Of a stretch of 64,000 nt of DNA, positions 1-9,169 are shown one piece after another. Source of the DNA: CBFHSF01 sp965658445 (GTDB lineage: Bacteria; Bacteroidota; Bacteroidia; Flavobacteriales; Schleiferiaceae). The notes under the pieces are model-generated. The model did not search any database. It saw only the letters and a list, made by a program, of their open reading frames with translations, and was not told the DNA's origin. The position numbers and the translations under genes are program-made. The DNA is taken from NCBI GenBank assembly GCA_965658445.1, contig CBFHSF010000014.1, positions 11,056-75,055 on the forward strand. The letters run 5' to 3'. Positions within the stretch are counted from its first letter, which is position 1; every line of letters begins with the position of its first letter.

Positions 1-3000
1 CACCGTTTACGTTGTCTCCAGGTGTTTGAAGCAAGTTCTCTGTTGGGTTCCACCGCATATCTCTACCGTTTTCTGCTGCCAACCAAGAGTTCTCACCAAA
101 TGCGATGTTCAAACGAACACCTGATTCAATATCTACAGCATAACCTGGGAACCAAGACCAACCGGGGTTGGCAGGATCAGGAATCAAGTTGGTAGGATTG
201 CTAGGATCTTTATCCAAACCATTGGCTGCTCTCAATTGTAATGTGGAAGCACCCCCTTCGTTAAGACCAGGATCTTCTCCCAATTCAAATACGGGAACAC
301 GAGTCCAAAGGTCAGGGTTTGAAGTAAAGACAACATCTACAGAGTTACTCAACTCAATAGGACGCTTAAAGTCAATCATAGGTCCGAGGCCGTAAAGCTC
401 AAATCCGTCTGCCATAGTCTGTCTTCTCAAAGAAGAAACATAGGCTGCAGGTCCCCAAGTTCCACCTACAATTTGCTTGTAGTTTCCTTTAGGGTCTCCA
501 GAGTAATCTGGGTAGTATTCGGCGGGTGGTTCCGTTGCGTTGGTGTTTGTTCCAGAAAGGATCCAGTTGATGGGGTTGAAGTCATCCACATCAGGAATTC
601 CAGACAACCAAGCTCTTGTCGGATCGTCGAATACCATTTCTGAGTAAAGAACACCGTTTTCACGTGTTCCCAATGTATCATTACCTGGTTTCAAAGGTTG
701 CTCGATGCTTACCGACATACCCAATTCAGGAATAATTTGCTCATTTTTAAGTTCGATGATGGTATCTGATTTCTTAACCAAAGTATCACCAGTTGCTGCG
801 TTGTAAACCATCCAAGAAGCAGAGGCATCAGACTCATCAAATTCCAAGATGTAATCACCAGAAGGAATTTCTAGAGGATCTACTACTTTGATATCAACAG
901 GTCCTTGACCGGCTGCGTAAGTAGGCTGAAGAACAAAACCATCCGTTACGATTTGGTCTTCTACTTCTGCTGTGTAGTTCATGATCATGTTGCCGTTTCC
1001 TTCTCCTTCAATACGAGTGATTTCAGGTCCAAATCCGTAGAAGCTGTTAATAGTAGTACCGTTTGCTTCTGCTTGTGTTTGGTGAGGAATTGCACCGTAG
1101 GTTCTGATGTTTCTACGACCTGGCAAGTAAGGCTTGCGCTGTCCGTCAGGAGCCAAAGTAGGATCAAACTCTTTGTACTGGTTAACACCGTAAGCAATTA
1201 CTGTGTAGTAGTACTCTCTGTGGTTGATCAAGGTTCTTTCACCCGTTGCAAAGGCATCCTGAGTCAAGCGGATTGAAGTTTCAGGTCCATTGTTGTTGGT
1301 TACCAAAGTCATATCCTGTGGTACCAAAGCGTTCAAGTTTGGATCTACTTCCCAGTTGATCAACTGAGTGATTCCGTTCTTAACGTCAGACTGAGCCACC
1401 AAACGAGCCTGTGTAGGATCGTAAAGATCCGAGATAGATACGTTAGCATTCTCCAATTGGAAAATTTGGTATCCTTCAAAGATGTAGTATCTGTAGTTGG
1501 GGTACAATTGATCCAATTCTCCTGGAGTCAATGTATCGGGCACTGGAATTAGCGGATCCAATTCGCGGTATCCCAACTGGTAGTTGTTAGAAGCTGTGTT
1601 GTTAGAAAGCTTGATGATCAACTCATTCTCCAATTCTTGAATTTCAACCGATGGAGCATCCGGTCCGTTCAATACTTGGAAACAGTTATCAAACAAAGCT
1701 TGTGCTTTGTCATCAGCGATAATTACTTTCTCTACAGAAGCAAAGAGGTCAGAGTTATTGATATCTCTTTCCCAAACGATTCCTGTAGTAATGAAGTTCA
1801 AAGAACCGGGTGCCAATGAGAATGGACCAGCAGAGTGAAGACCACGCTTGTCCTCTTGGTTGGCTGGAGATTCGAACCAGTTTTGTGGAGCCGTTGGTTC
1901 AGTTACACCCGTTGTATCGTAAGTGATACCAGGGTAAGCAAACTTGGTCTCCAAACCACCTCCACCGATGATCAAACCGTCACCGTTACCAATGTTACCT
2001 GGTCCTGATGGGTTCTCTACGTAAAGTGGATCACCGTTCTTCCATAGGGTTCTCATGTAGTTATAGAACTGAGTACCGTTGTCTGGGTTTCCAGAGAAGA
2101 AGTCTGAGGTGTTGTTGTAGTACATGAAACCTGACATGATAATACGCTCGTTAATTCCGAGTGCAGGATCTTCAGGAACACAAACGCCATCTTCGTTTCT
2201 AACGGCATCAATACAACCATCTCTGTCGTTGTCCAATCCGTCAAAGTAATCGGCAAAAGGACCTTGGAAGAAGTCAAAACCTACCGCTGGTGGGTTTTCA
2301 CCGTAACCCAATGGACCTTCGTCATCGGCGTCAGAGTTGTAACAGTATCCCAATCCTCTAGGAATGTCACAACCAATAATATCGTCATTGGCGTTACCCA
2401 AATCCGGGTCAAACCAAGTTGAGAAGTATGTATCCGCCAATCGGAAAGATGAGCGGTTGATAATTCTGTAGTTGTAGAAAGTCATGTTGTTGATCTCGTC
2501 ATTCGTAGAGAAGGCAAAAGCCTGGGCACGAATTTCAAAACCAAGAGCTCCAGCTTGGGTCTCTGTGTGAATGTTTCCTTTATCGTTGTATACCCACCAG
2601 ATGGTTTCGTCACCGTAAAGAACATCCGTTTCTTTATTTCTACAGTCAAATACGTTTTCGATGTCGTATGCAGGGTAATCTACGTAAGGATCGTAGATCA
2701 AGTCACCATCGTTGTCGATGAATGGAGCCAACATACCTGGGTAAACCATGTTAGACAAACCGTTACCAGGCCAGTTGAGGATAGACTGTGGAATGTTTCC
2801 TTCGTAGTCAGGGAAGTTTACTGCGGCATCACAGTCAGGATCTTCCTCACAATCCAACCACGCTTTGTGGATTTCAACTTCCTCTCTGGTCACTATAAAA
2901 TGTCTGTCGTAGGCGTCACAAACGTCCTTGTTAACAGAAGCATTGTTATCGGTAGAAAGAGGACCAGGCCAGTAATCGTTACCTCTTTGACGGTACGTCA

Positions 3001-3331
3001 TGGCAGCGAGTTTCAACTGATCCCCGTCGTCAATACCACCGAGCCAAAGAGCTCCTGCAAACATAGAGTGACGATTAGAACCCTTGGGCACCTCGTAGCG
3101 CGCTTGGTTCAAATCCCACCACATGTCACCACCGGCCAAAATCGTAGTACGAACGTTGTTGAGCTGGAGAATGGCCTCAGCACCTGCTGGCTGACACAAT
3201 TCTTCCATGGCTTTAAGTCCGCCCTCCGTCTTACCGGTAGAATTGTTTTTATTTAGATATGGAATGTCTTTGGAAACTCCCATGTGGGCCGTTGCCATGA
3301 TTCCAAGAAGAATGAGAATTGTCTTTTTCAT
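1..3331 (-). CDS. Very large exported protein of unknown function, truncated at window edge
   Basis: Reading the minus strand from the ATG at 3329-3331 gives one frame that stays open to base 1, so at least 1110 residues are present and the C-terminus lies outside the window. It begins with a hydrophobic signal sequence (MKKTILILLGIMATAHMGVS). After it come Trp- and Asp-rich stretches such as GGDMWWDL, FDNDGD-like acidic loops (FIDNDGDLIYDPYVDYPAY) and many Asn/Gly/Pro turns, the look of a secreted beta-rich protein. It starts 24 bases after the stop of the TonB-dependent receptor, so the two are probably co-transcribed and may act together at the outer membrane. A C-terminal T9SS sorting domain is likely but cannot be seen. 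I do not recognise a catalytic domain. Antisense ORFs inside it (for example 2555-3256) are shadows. Confidence 0.85.
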   Translation of the reverse strand, partial: MKKTILILLGIMATAHMGVSKDIPYLNKNNSTGKTEGGLKAMEELCQPAGAEAILQLNNVRTTILAGGDMWWDLNQARYEVPKGSNRHSMFAGALWLGGIDDGDQLKLAAMTYRQRGNDYWPGPLSTDNNASVNKDVCDAYDRHFIVTREEVEIHKAWLDCEEDPDCDAAVNFPDYEGNIPQSILNWPGNGLSNMVYPGMLAPFIDNDGDLIYDPYVDYPAYDIENVFDCRNKETDVLYGDETIWWVYNDKGNIHTETQAGALGFEIRAQAFAFSTNDEINNMTFYNYRIINRSSFRLADTYFSTWFDPDLGNANDDIIGCDIPRGLGYCYNSDADDEGPLGYGENPPAVGFDFFQGPFADYFDGLDNDRDGCIDAVRNEDGVCVPEDPALGINERIIMSGFMYYNNTSDFFSGNPDNGTQFYNYMRTLWKNGDPLYVENPSGPGNIGNGDGLIIGGGGLETKFAYPGITYDTTGVTEPTAPQNWFESPANQEDKRGLHSAGPFSLAPGSLNFITTGIVWERDINNSDLFASVEKVIIADDKAQALFDNCFQVLNGPDAPSVEIQELENELIIKLSNNTASNNYQLGYRELDPLIPVPDTLTPGELDQLYPNYRYYIFEGYQIFQLENANVSISDLYDPTQARLVAQSDVKNGITQLINWEVDPNLNALVPQDMTLVTNNNGPETSIRLTQDAFATGERTLINHREYYYTVIAYGVNQYKEFDPTLAPDGQRKPYLPGRRNIRTYGAIPHQTQAEANGTTINSFYGFGPEITRIEGEGNGNMIMNYTAEVEDQIVTDGFVLQPTYAAGQGPVDIKVVDPLEIPSGDYILEFDESDASASWMVYNAATGDTLVKKSDTIIELKNEQIIPELGMSVSIEQPLKPGNDTLGTRENGVLYSEMVFDDPTRAWLSGIPDVDDFNPINWILSGTNTNATEPPAEYYPDYSGDPKGNYKQIVGGTWGPAAYVSSLRRQTMADGFELYGLGPMIDFKRPIELSNSVDVVFTSNPDLWTRVPVFELGEDPGLNEGGASTLQLRAANGLDKDPSNPTNLIPDPANPGWSWFPGYAVDIESGVRLNIAFGENSWLAAENGRDMRWNPTENLLQTPGDNVNG

Positions 3332-3355
3332 ATTCTTTGTGATCAAAATATATTT

Positions 3356-6300
3356 TTAGAATCCTAGACGTACACCCAAACGAATCTGACGAGGAAGGGC
3401 GTAGTTGAATGGATTAGCAACTCTTGCGTTATACAAATCGCGGTAAGCTTCAGCATCCGCTCTAAAGGCAATCGATGTTTGTCCCTGTGGTGAAGCCAAG
3501 AAACCATCGTCTTCTGGTGATCCAGTAAATGGATACACATTAAGTACGTTCAACGTATTGAGAAGGTTCTCAATTTGCATAAATACTTCTACGTTTCCAG
3601 GCTTAGTGTCTGACCACTTAACGTCCCAAGACTTGTTGATAGTCATGTCAATGTTAAATGTCCAAGGCAATCTAGATCCGTTTACGTTTCCGGTCAATGG
3701 AACTGAAGAAGCAGCTTCTGTCAGAGGATATGCTCTTGAACGGCGAGTGTAAGGAGTACCTGATGAACCGGTCATCAAGAGGTTAATACCAGCGTTGGCA
3801 AACCAGTTGACACCTCCCCACTTAGGACCGTTGTAAGCTGCACCTCCGCGGTAGCGGTAGTCAAGGTTAAGAACCAATTGGTGGCGGCTATCGTAATCCA
3901 ATGGAAGGATGTATCTCAAGTTAGGCTGACCAGACTGTGCCAAGTTCGCACCTGAGTTAGGACCAGAACCCGTACCGTCAGCAAACTGAAGGGTGTAGTT
4001 AACGTTCATTTGAACGTTTCCGATTCTTCTCAAGTCGTAACCCAAAGAGAATCCTTTAACGGTACCGTAATCCTGGTTACCGTAAGTAAGGTAAGATACA
4101 GGGTACGCTCCGTAAAGACCTACAATCTGAGTCATGTCACGCATTTCGCGGTAGAATGAAGTAATCTTCAAAGCAGAGTAGTCATTCAACTTCTGACGGA
4201 AACCTAATTCGTAGTCAGTCGTTTTGATAGGACGCAAATCGGCATTTGCGATGGTTCCACCGACTCCGTTTTCCATCAACAAGAAGGACACAGGATCCAT
4301 TCTGTTAAACCCTGGATCAGGACGCTGAACCAAAAGGTCGTAGTGAGCGAAGAACTCAGCTTCGTCAGATATTGGGAACTGGAATGAAATACGTGGAGAA
4401 ACGGTTACTTGTGGAGAGTAGTCAACAAATGATTCGTTGTACGTGTCTTCCAATTTAGCATCGGTTCCGTACTTGAGGTAAGGCTGGATACCTCCTTGAC
4501 CTTGGTCCTCAATGTTCTTAAAGTTTGGCTCAACTTCACCTTCTGCGGTGTACCATGTGTTTCCGTCGCGGAAACCAACAATGTTTGGAGAAGAAGAAGT
4601 TGCGTCGTCAACGTAGATTACGTAGTCATCACCGATGTTTCCAGGAATCTCTCCAGCAAACTCACCTCTCTTTTCACCTACGGTAAAGGCAGGGTAAAGA
4701 AGGTACTGGTCAGCTAAGATAGACTGGTTGGCGTCGAAGCGGTCAATACGAACCCCTACGTTGAAGAAGATATCTTCGAAAGTAAACTGATCTTGAATGT
4801 AACCTGCGATGTAGATGGGCTCGAAGGCACCGATTTGACGCTGGTACACTCCGTTTTCGTCAGGAGTAAAGAAGTCTTCCAACCCTGGACGAGTGTCAAC
4901 GATGTTTCCTTTGTAGTCGTAACCGTTGTACGCTACGTATTGAGTAGCACCAATGTTCAAAAGCTCATCTGCGCTAAACATGTCTAAAGAGAAGAAGTCA
5001 GGATCGTAAGAATCGATATCGATAACATCCAATCCGTTTACGTCCAATCCAAGCTTGCGACGTACGTTACGGTCAAAAGTTCTTGGAACTCCACCGTCAA
5101 ATGAACGAGAGTAGTTTACCGTATCCTGGTACACACCGAACTCATCGTATACTGGCATTGGGTTGTCCAAGTCCAACTGAGAAATGTGGAAGTTTTGCAA
5201 CTGACGCATTTGGTTCCAGATACCAGCGGCACCTACTCCAAAACCACGGTCAAAGCGCTGCTCAAATTCAAAACCAGCTCTTAAAGAGTGTCCTTTAATT
5301 TCAAAAGTTGTGTTCGCTGTTACGCGGAACTGAGAGTTTCTAAACTTGTTGTAACCGGTTTGAACGGCTCCAACGTTACCCCAAAGACCGTAAACGGCAG
5401 CAGGCTGGTCTCCGTTTACAAGAGCTTGACCTGAACGAATGTCGTTGATACTGTTGGTGGTGTTGTTCAATGTACCGTTGTTTACCAAGCGGTAGTACTC
5501 AGAGGTGTAGTTAGAAAGAATGGGGTTGTTAGGTCCTGGAGTATAGATTACTGCAGTATCTCTAAAACCGTTGTGAATCCATCCTGTCAAAGTTCTTCCG
5601 AAGTTAGGATCGTTAGGATCTGTAATTACTTCTGACTCGCCCAAAGAGTAAGAGTTTGTGGTGCGAGTGTCAAAGCTACCCAAGTGACCGTACTTAAAGA
5701 TGTTTTCGCCAAAGCGAGAATCAAAAGTAGAACCTTGGTTTCTCTGGTAATCCACCTGAATTTGGTAGAAGGCGTTCTTAAAGATAGAGTTAGACTCAGG
5801 ATCACCGAAAGACTGCTGGAAACGCGCAGAAGCTACCCAGTCATTTCTAACGGTTTGTGAGTTGTTGTTGTAGTTCATCAACGAGTTGGCTAGCGAGTAG
5901 TTCATCCCGTTAAAGTAGTTGTAGTTACCACGGATAGACAATGAACTCTTAGCTCCTGTCTTAAAAGTGATACTACCGTTCAAACGAACTTGCGTTCTGT
6001 TGGCGTTCAAGCGAGCGCTAGTAGTCTCAAGATCTTGATCGTACAAGAAAGACGCAGAAGGCAAAACCCCTTGACCTGAAGACGAGGCCTGTACAGGAGC
6101 AGCTTCCAACTCAGCGAGCTTTGAGTCTTTTACTTTATATACGTCTAGGGCTACGGGACGTGGATCCGCCTCGTACTGGAAATCCCCAGAGAACAAGAAA
6201 CCTACAACGGTGTTCTCGCCACCGCCTTCTTTCTTCTTCTTATAAATAGGTCCACCCACGGTTAAGTTCACCAAGTTGTAGTGGTACGCATTAAAAGGAG

Positions 6301-7009
6301 ATGAAGTCAAGAATTCTGTAGATCCGAAGAAGTTTGGCTGAGGACCACGAGTTGTGGTGTTAATAATACCCCCGGTTGCATCCCCGTACTGTGCGGGAAG
6401 ACCTCCAGTGATAATCTCAGTCTGTGCAATCGCATCACGTGGAAGCACTACGTTACCTCTAATACGAATACCATCCACGATCTGAACGTTCGTAGAGGAA
6501 CGTGCACCCCTAACGTTTACGTTACCCGAACCATCGTTCTGCGCAAACACACCTGCGGTGGTAGCCGCAATCTGTGACAGGTTACGAACGGGAAGGTTCT
6601 TAATTTCTTCTTGAGTTCTGATCTCAGAAGTTTTACCCTTTTCAATAAGGGGCTTTTCCCATACAACTTCTACAGTTGTTAGAATTTCTGATTCAGGAAC
6701 CATTTTAAAGTCCAACACGGTAGGTGCGTTGGCTCTAACCAATACCTGTTTGATTGTCATGGTCTGTTGTCCAAAGGACTGAACCTCGACGTCATAGTTT
6801 CCAGGGTTAAGGGGTGAAATGGTGTACAAACCGTCAAAATCGGTTCCACCAGTGGCCACCGCTTCACCACCTTGCTTAACGGTGACGATGGCTGCGGGAA
6901 TTCCCTCTCCGTTTGCTTTTTCGATAACCTTACCTCTAATCGACCCTGATTGGGCGAAAACAGAGGAGGTTGCAAGGATTAAGAGGAGTGCTAGTATTCT
7001 TTTAATCAT
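3356..7009 (-). CDS. TonB-dependent outer membrane receptor with carboxypeptidase-regulatory-like N-terminal domain
   Basis: The product is an outer membrane beta-barrel predicted to import a ligand using TonB energy. The chosen ATG at 7007-7009 gives 1217 residues starting MIKRILALLLILATSSVFAQ, a clean signal peptide; an alternative start 75 bases upstream adds a Cys/Tyr-rich stretch that looks untranslated. Residues about 22-105 (GSIRGKVIEKANGEGIPAAI onward) form the CarboxypepD-reg-like beta-sandwich common in Bacteroidota receptors. Residues about 115-235 form the plug, with NVNVRGARSSTNVQIVDGIR and ITGGLPAQYGDATGGIINTT. The rest is barrel and ends in the aromatic residue expected of outer membrane proteins (RLGVRLGF). 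No SusD-like partner is next to it; the downstream neighbour is the giant exported protein. The ligand cannot be inferred. Confidence 0.95.
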   Translation of the reverse strand: MIKRILALLLILATSSVFAQSGSIRGKVIEKANGEGIPAAIVTVKQGGEAVATGGTDFDGLYTISPLNPGNYDVEVQSFGQQTMTIKQVLVRANAPTVLDFKMVPESEILTTVEVVWEKPLIEKGKTSEIRTQEEIKNLPVRNLSQIAATTAGVFAQNDGSGNVNVRGARSSTNVQIVDGIRIRGNVVLPRDAIAQTEIITGGLPAQYGDATGGIINTTTRGPQPNFFGSTEFLTSSPFNAYHYNLVNLTVGGPIYKKKKEGGGENTVVGFLFSGDFQYEADPRPVALDVYKVKDSKLAELEAAPVQASSSGQGVLPSASFLYDQDLETTSARLNANRTQVRLNGSITFKTGAKSSLSIRGNYNYFNGMNYSLANSLMNYNNNSQTVRNDWVASARFQQSFGDPESNSIFKNAFYQIQVDYQRNQGSTFDSRFGENIFKYGHLGSFDTRTTNSYSLGESEVITDPNDPNFGRTLTGWIHNGFRDTAVIYTPGPNNPILSNYTSEYYRLVNNGTLNNTTNSINDIRSGQALVNGDQPAAVYGLWGNVGAVQTGYNKFRNSQFRVTANTTFEIKGHSLRAGFEFEQRFDRGFGVGAAGIWNQMRQLQNFHISQLDLDNPMPVYDEFGVYQDTVNYSRSFDGGVPRTFDRNVRRKLGLDVNGLDVIDIDSYDPDFFSLDMFSADELLNIGATQYVAYNGYDYKGNIVDTRPGLEDFFTPDENGVYQRQIGAFEPIYIAGYIQDQFTFEDIFFNVGVRIDRFDANQSILADQYLLYPAFTVGEKRGEFAGEIPGNIGDDYVIYVDDATSSSPNIVGFRDGNTWYTAEGEVEPNFKNIEDQGQGGIQPYLKYGTDAKLEDTYNESFVDYSPQVTVSPRISFQFPISDEAEFFAHYDLLVQRPDPGFNRMDPVSFLLMENGVGGTIANADLRPIKTTDYELGFRQKLNDYSALKITSFYREMRDMTQIVGLYGAYPVSYLTYGNQDYGTVKGFSLGYDLRRIGNVQMNVNYTLQFADGTGSGPNSGANLAQSGQPNLRYILPLDYDSRHQLVLNLDYRYRGGAAYNGPKWGGVNWFANAGINLLMTGSSGTPYTRRSRAYPLTEAASSVPLTGNVNGSRLPWTFNIDMTINKSWDVKWSDTKPGNVEVFMQIENLLNTLNVLNVYPFTGSPEDDGFLASPQGQTSIAFRADAEAYRDLYNARVANPFNYALPRQIRLGVRLGF

Positions 7010-7200
7010 ATGTTGTGACGCGATTAAAAATTTCTCATTTTTTTCAAGGTGGTAAATATAACAACAATTGTAGTGCTTACACAAGCAAACAAAAGGACAC
7101 TAAAAGGGTTGTAAAGGTCAATAGCTTAATATTCAGCTATTTACTTTTTCTCTTATTCACAATATTTTGTTAATATATGTGTTAAAGAGAGGAGTTTACT

Positions 7201-7208
7201 TACTTTTG
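7201..7208 (+). promoter_or_regulatory. Putative -7 element (TACTTTTG)
   Basis: TACTTTTG matches the Bacteroidota -7 consensus TAnnTTTG exactly and lies 24 bases before the ATG of the Rieske-like lipoprotein at 7232. A convincing TTG at the usual distance upstream was not seen, so the -33 part is weak. Confidence 0.45.
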
Positions 7209-7231
7209 TCAGGCTGTTTAAGCAAATACAG

Positions 7232-7687
7232 ATGCGGATACTTACCTCTAACATAATATTAACGTTTACAATTTCGATAGGGTTGGCAATTTTCTCGACA
7301 AGTTGTTCAAAAAACAACGATGAGTACCAAATTCCCAACGTTGGCGTAGAGGAGGTTTTATACCTCAACAACCCATCTAACTTTGATCTTCAAGTGGCGG
7401 GGGGTTACTTGTCAATTCCCGCTGGATACCGCGGTATCATTGTGTATAGAAGATATGCAACCGGTGGTGTCAATGACTTTGCAGCCTACGAACAAGCCTG
7501 TCCCCTTCACTTTGATCAAGACTGCGGAAAGCTAGAAGTTGAGGACGGTATATATTTAATGTGTCCATGCGATAGCAGCCAGTGGGTTTTGTTTGATGGT
7601 TCACCACTTCAAGGCAACAATGCTCCCGCTGTTAAATTCTACAACGTACAGTTTGACGGTATCAACCGCATTCGCATCACCAACTAA
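7232..7687 (+). CDS. Rieske-like lipoprotein with incomplete cluster ligands
   Basis: The 151-residue product has a hydrophobic leader ending in a lipobox (FSTSCSKN, Cys at about 25), so it should be a lipoprotein. Residues about 88-117 carry the layout of a Rieske [2Fe-2S] domain: CPLH, a spacer containing an extra Cys (FDQDC), then CPCDSSQW. A true Rieske site needs Cys-x-His plus Cys-x-x-His. Here the first pair is present as CPLH, but the second motif has Asp (CPCD) where CPCH is expected. The protein may therefore hold no cluster, use other ligands, or be a structural relative. The gene stands alone between the divergent TonB receptor and the PLP decarboxylase. The fold assignment is inference from motif spacing. 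Confidence 0.8.
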   Translation: MRILTSNIILTFTISIGLAIFSTSCSKNNDEYQIPNVGVEEVLYLNNPSNFDLQVAGGYLSIPAGYRGIIVYRRYATGGVNDFAAYEQACPLHFDQDCGKLEVEDGIYLMCPCDSSQWVLFDGSPLQGNNAPAVKFYNVQFDGINRIRITN

Positions 7688-7746
7688 GTCCCCTCCATTT
7701 CCCGCAGAATCTGCCATTTATCAGGTTTTTATCCGAGGATTCACTG

Positions 7747-7754
7747 TATTTTTG
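7747..7754 (+). promoter_or_regulatory. Putative -7 element (TATTTTTG)
   Basis: TATTTTTG fits TAnnTTTG and precedes the PLP decarboxylase ATG at 7812 by about 57 bases. A T-rich stretch (7728-7732) lies roughly where the -33 element would be, but it is not TTG. Confidence 0.4.
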
Positions 7755-7811
7755 CCCCCTCGTCAAGAAAAAGACGACTAGAATCAGACGATAAGAATAA
7801 GACGCACTACT

Positions 7812-9041
7812 ATGTGGAAGAAACTCTCACCCGCAGAAATCAACGAAAGAGTTTTTACTGCTCTCGATAAGACCATTGACTACAAAACCCGAGTACCCCT
7901 AGGGATTCCCGGTTCGCACCTGGACTCCAAAGTGTTTTACACGGACATGCCTATGCTTAAAGATGCACCCTACCTAAGCAGTTTGGTGCAGAACCCCAAT
8001 CACATTGGTTGCCATACGTTGGGAGAGAGTGAATCCTTCTTTGAAGGCACACACGCCATAGAGACCGAAGTCATCCGCATCTGTGCAGAAGATATTCTCA
8101 AAGGAAAAGCCAACGATCACGATGGCTACATCGCTGCAGGTGGAACCGAGGCCAACATTCAGGCCATCTGGGTTTATCGCAACTACTTTGTCAATGCCTT
8201 CGGCGTAAGCCCTTACAAAATTGGCTTAATCTGTTCTGAAGACAGTCATTACTCCATGAACAAGGCAGCTAACCTATTAGGCGTAAGATTGATTCAAGTA
8301 CCCGTTGATTCTCAGACTCGTAACATGTTGCCAGAAGACATTCAGAAGGCTGTTTCAGAAGTTTCAAAAGAGGGTATTAAGCACATCATCGGTGTGGCCA
8401 ATATGATGACCACCATGTTTGGCTCTGTGGACTCCGTAGAGGATTTTGTAAATGCATTTACTGCCGAGGACATGGAATTCAAAATTCACATAGACGGTGC
8501 TTACGGCGGTTTTGTTTATCCCTTTATCAGCGACAATGACGCTTTGACCTTTGCCAATCCACACGTTTCTTCCGTTACGCTGGACGCCCATAAAATGGTA
8601 CAAGCTCCTTACGGAACGGGAATTTTCTTGGTGAGAAAAGGGTTGATTCACAACGTCTACACAGACGAAGCTCAATACGTACAAGGATTGGATGTCACCC
8701 TTTCAGGCAGTCGCTCTGGCGCCAACGCCATAAGTGTTTGGATGATTCTTCAAACCTATGGTCCCAACGGTTGGCACGAAAAAATCCACCTTCTCTCCTA
8801 CCGCGGAGATTGGCTTCAGAGACAATTGGAGCGCTTGGGCGTTGGATTCTTTAGAACGCCTGGTTCCAATATCCTCACCATGGATGCCAAGGCTGTTCCT
8901 ATAGAATTGGTCAACAAATACGGATTGGTACCGGATTCTCATGGCGAAGGTGCAGAATGGTTCAAAATCGTGATTATGGATCACGTTACCGTGGACGCCA
9001 TGAAGCCCTTTATTGAAGAATTGGAGGCGCACCTCAAATAG
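7812..9041 (+). CDS. Pyridoxal-phosphate-dependent group II decarboxylase family protein
   Basis: This 409-residue fold-type I PLP enzyme resembles amino acid decarboxylases (glutamate/tyrosine/aspartate decarboxylase group). Visible features: GGTEAN at 110-115, which binds the cofactor phosphate; His146 (SEDSHYS), which stacks on the pyridine ring; Asp228 in HIDGAYGG, which contacts the ring nitrogen; and Lys261 in DAHKM, the Schiff-base lysine. No signal peptide is present, so it should be cytoplasmic. The substrate cannot be read from sequence; family members act on aspartate, glutamate, tyrosine or related acids. It is a single gene with its own putative promoter at 7747-7754. Confidence 0.9.
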   Translation: MWKKLSPAEINERVFTALDKTIDYKTRVPLGIPGSHLDSKVFYTDMPMLKDAPYLSSLVQNPNHIGCHTLGESESFFEGTHAIETEVIRICAEDILKGKANDHDGYIAAGGTEANIQAIWVYRNYFVNAFGVSPYKIGLICSEDSHYSMNKAANLLGVRLIQVPVDSQTRNMLPEDIQKAVSEVSKEGIKHIIGVANMMTTMFGSVDSVEDFVNAFTAEDMEFKIHIDGAYGGFVYPFISDNDALTFANPHVSSVTLDAHKMVQAPYGTGIFLVRKGLIHNVYTDEAQYVQGLDVTLSGSRSGANAISVWMILQTYGPNGWHEKIHLLSYRGDWLQRQLERLGVGFFRTPGSNILTMDAKAVPIELVNKYGLVPDSHGEGAEWFKIVIMDHVTVDAMKPFIEELEAHLK

Positions 9042-9042
9042 A

Positions 9043-9076
9043 CCCTTCTGCTGGATAGGCCCTTTTGTTGGATAGG
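9043..9076 (+). repeat. Two tandem copies of a 17-base unit
   Basis: Directly after the decarboxylase stop, CCCTTCTGCTGGATAGG (9043-9059) is followed at once by CCCTTTTGTTGGATAGG (9060-9076). The copies differ at two positions. No hairpin is evident. It is probably a local duplication in the 3' untranslated region. Confidence 0.8.
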
Positions 9077-9169
9077 TTCTTTCGAATTTTTACATTTTTT
9101 CAAGAGAACTCCCTTGGGTATTTCTCTTTTGCTTAACTTATAATAAGTACCTTTAAAGAAACCGCGCCC

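Noticed and set aside
3106..3116. GGTTCAAATCC, like the T-arm of a tRNA
   Set aside because: It is inside coding sequence, and no acceptor or anticodon stems fit around it.
2555..3256. 233-codon plus-strand ORF
   Set aside because: It lies wholly antisense to the large exported protein, which has a signal peptide and continuous frame; the plus-strand product has no family features.
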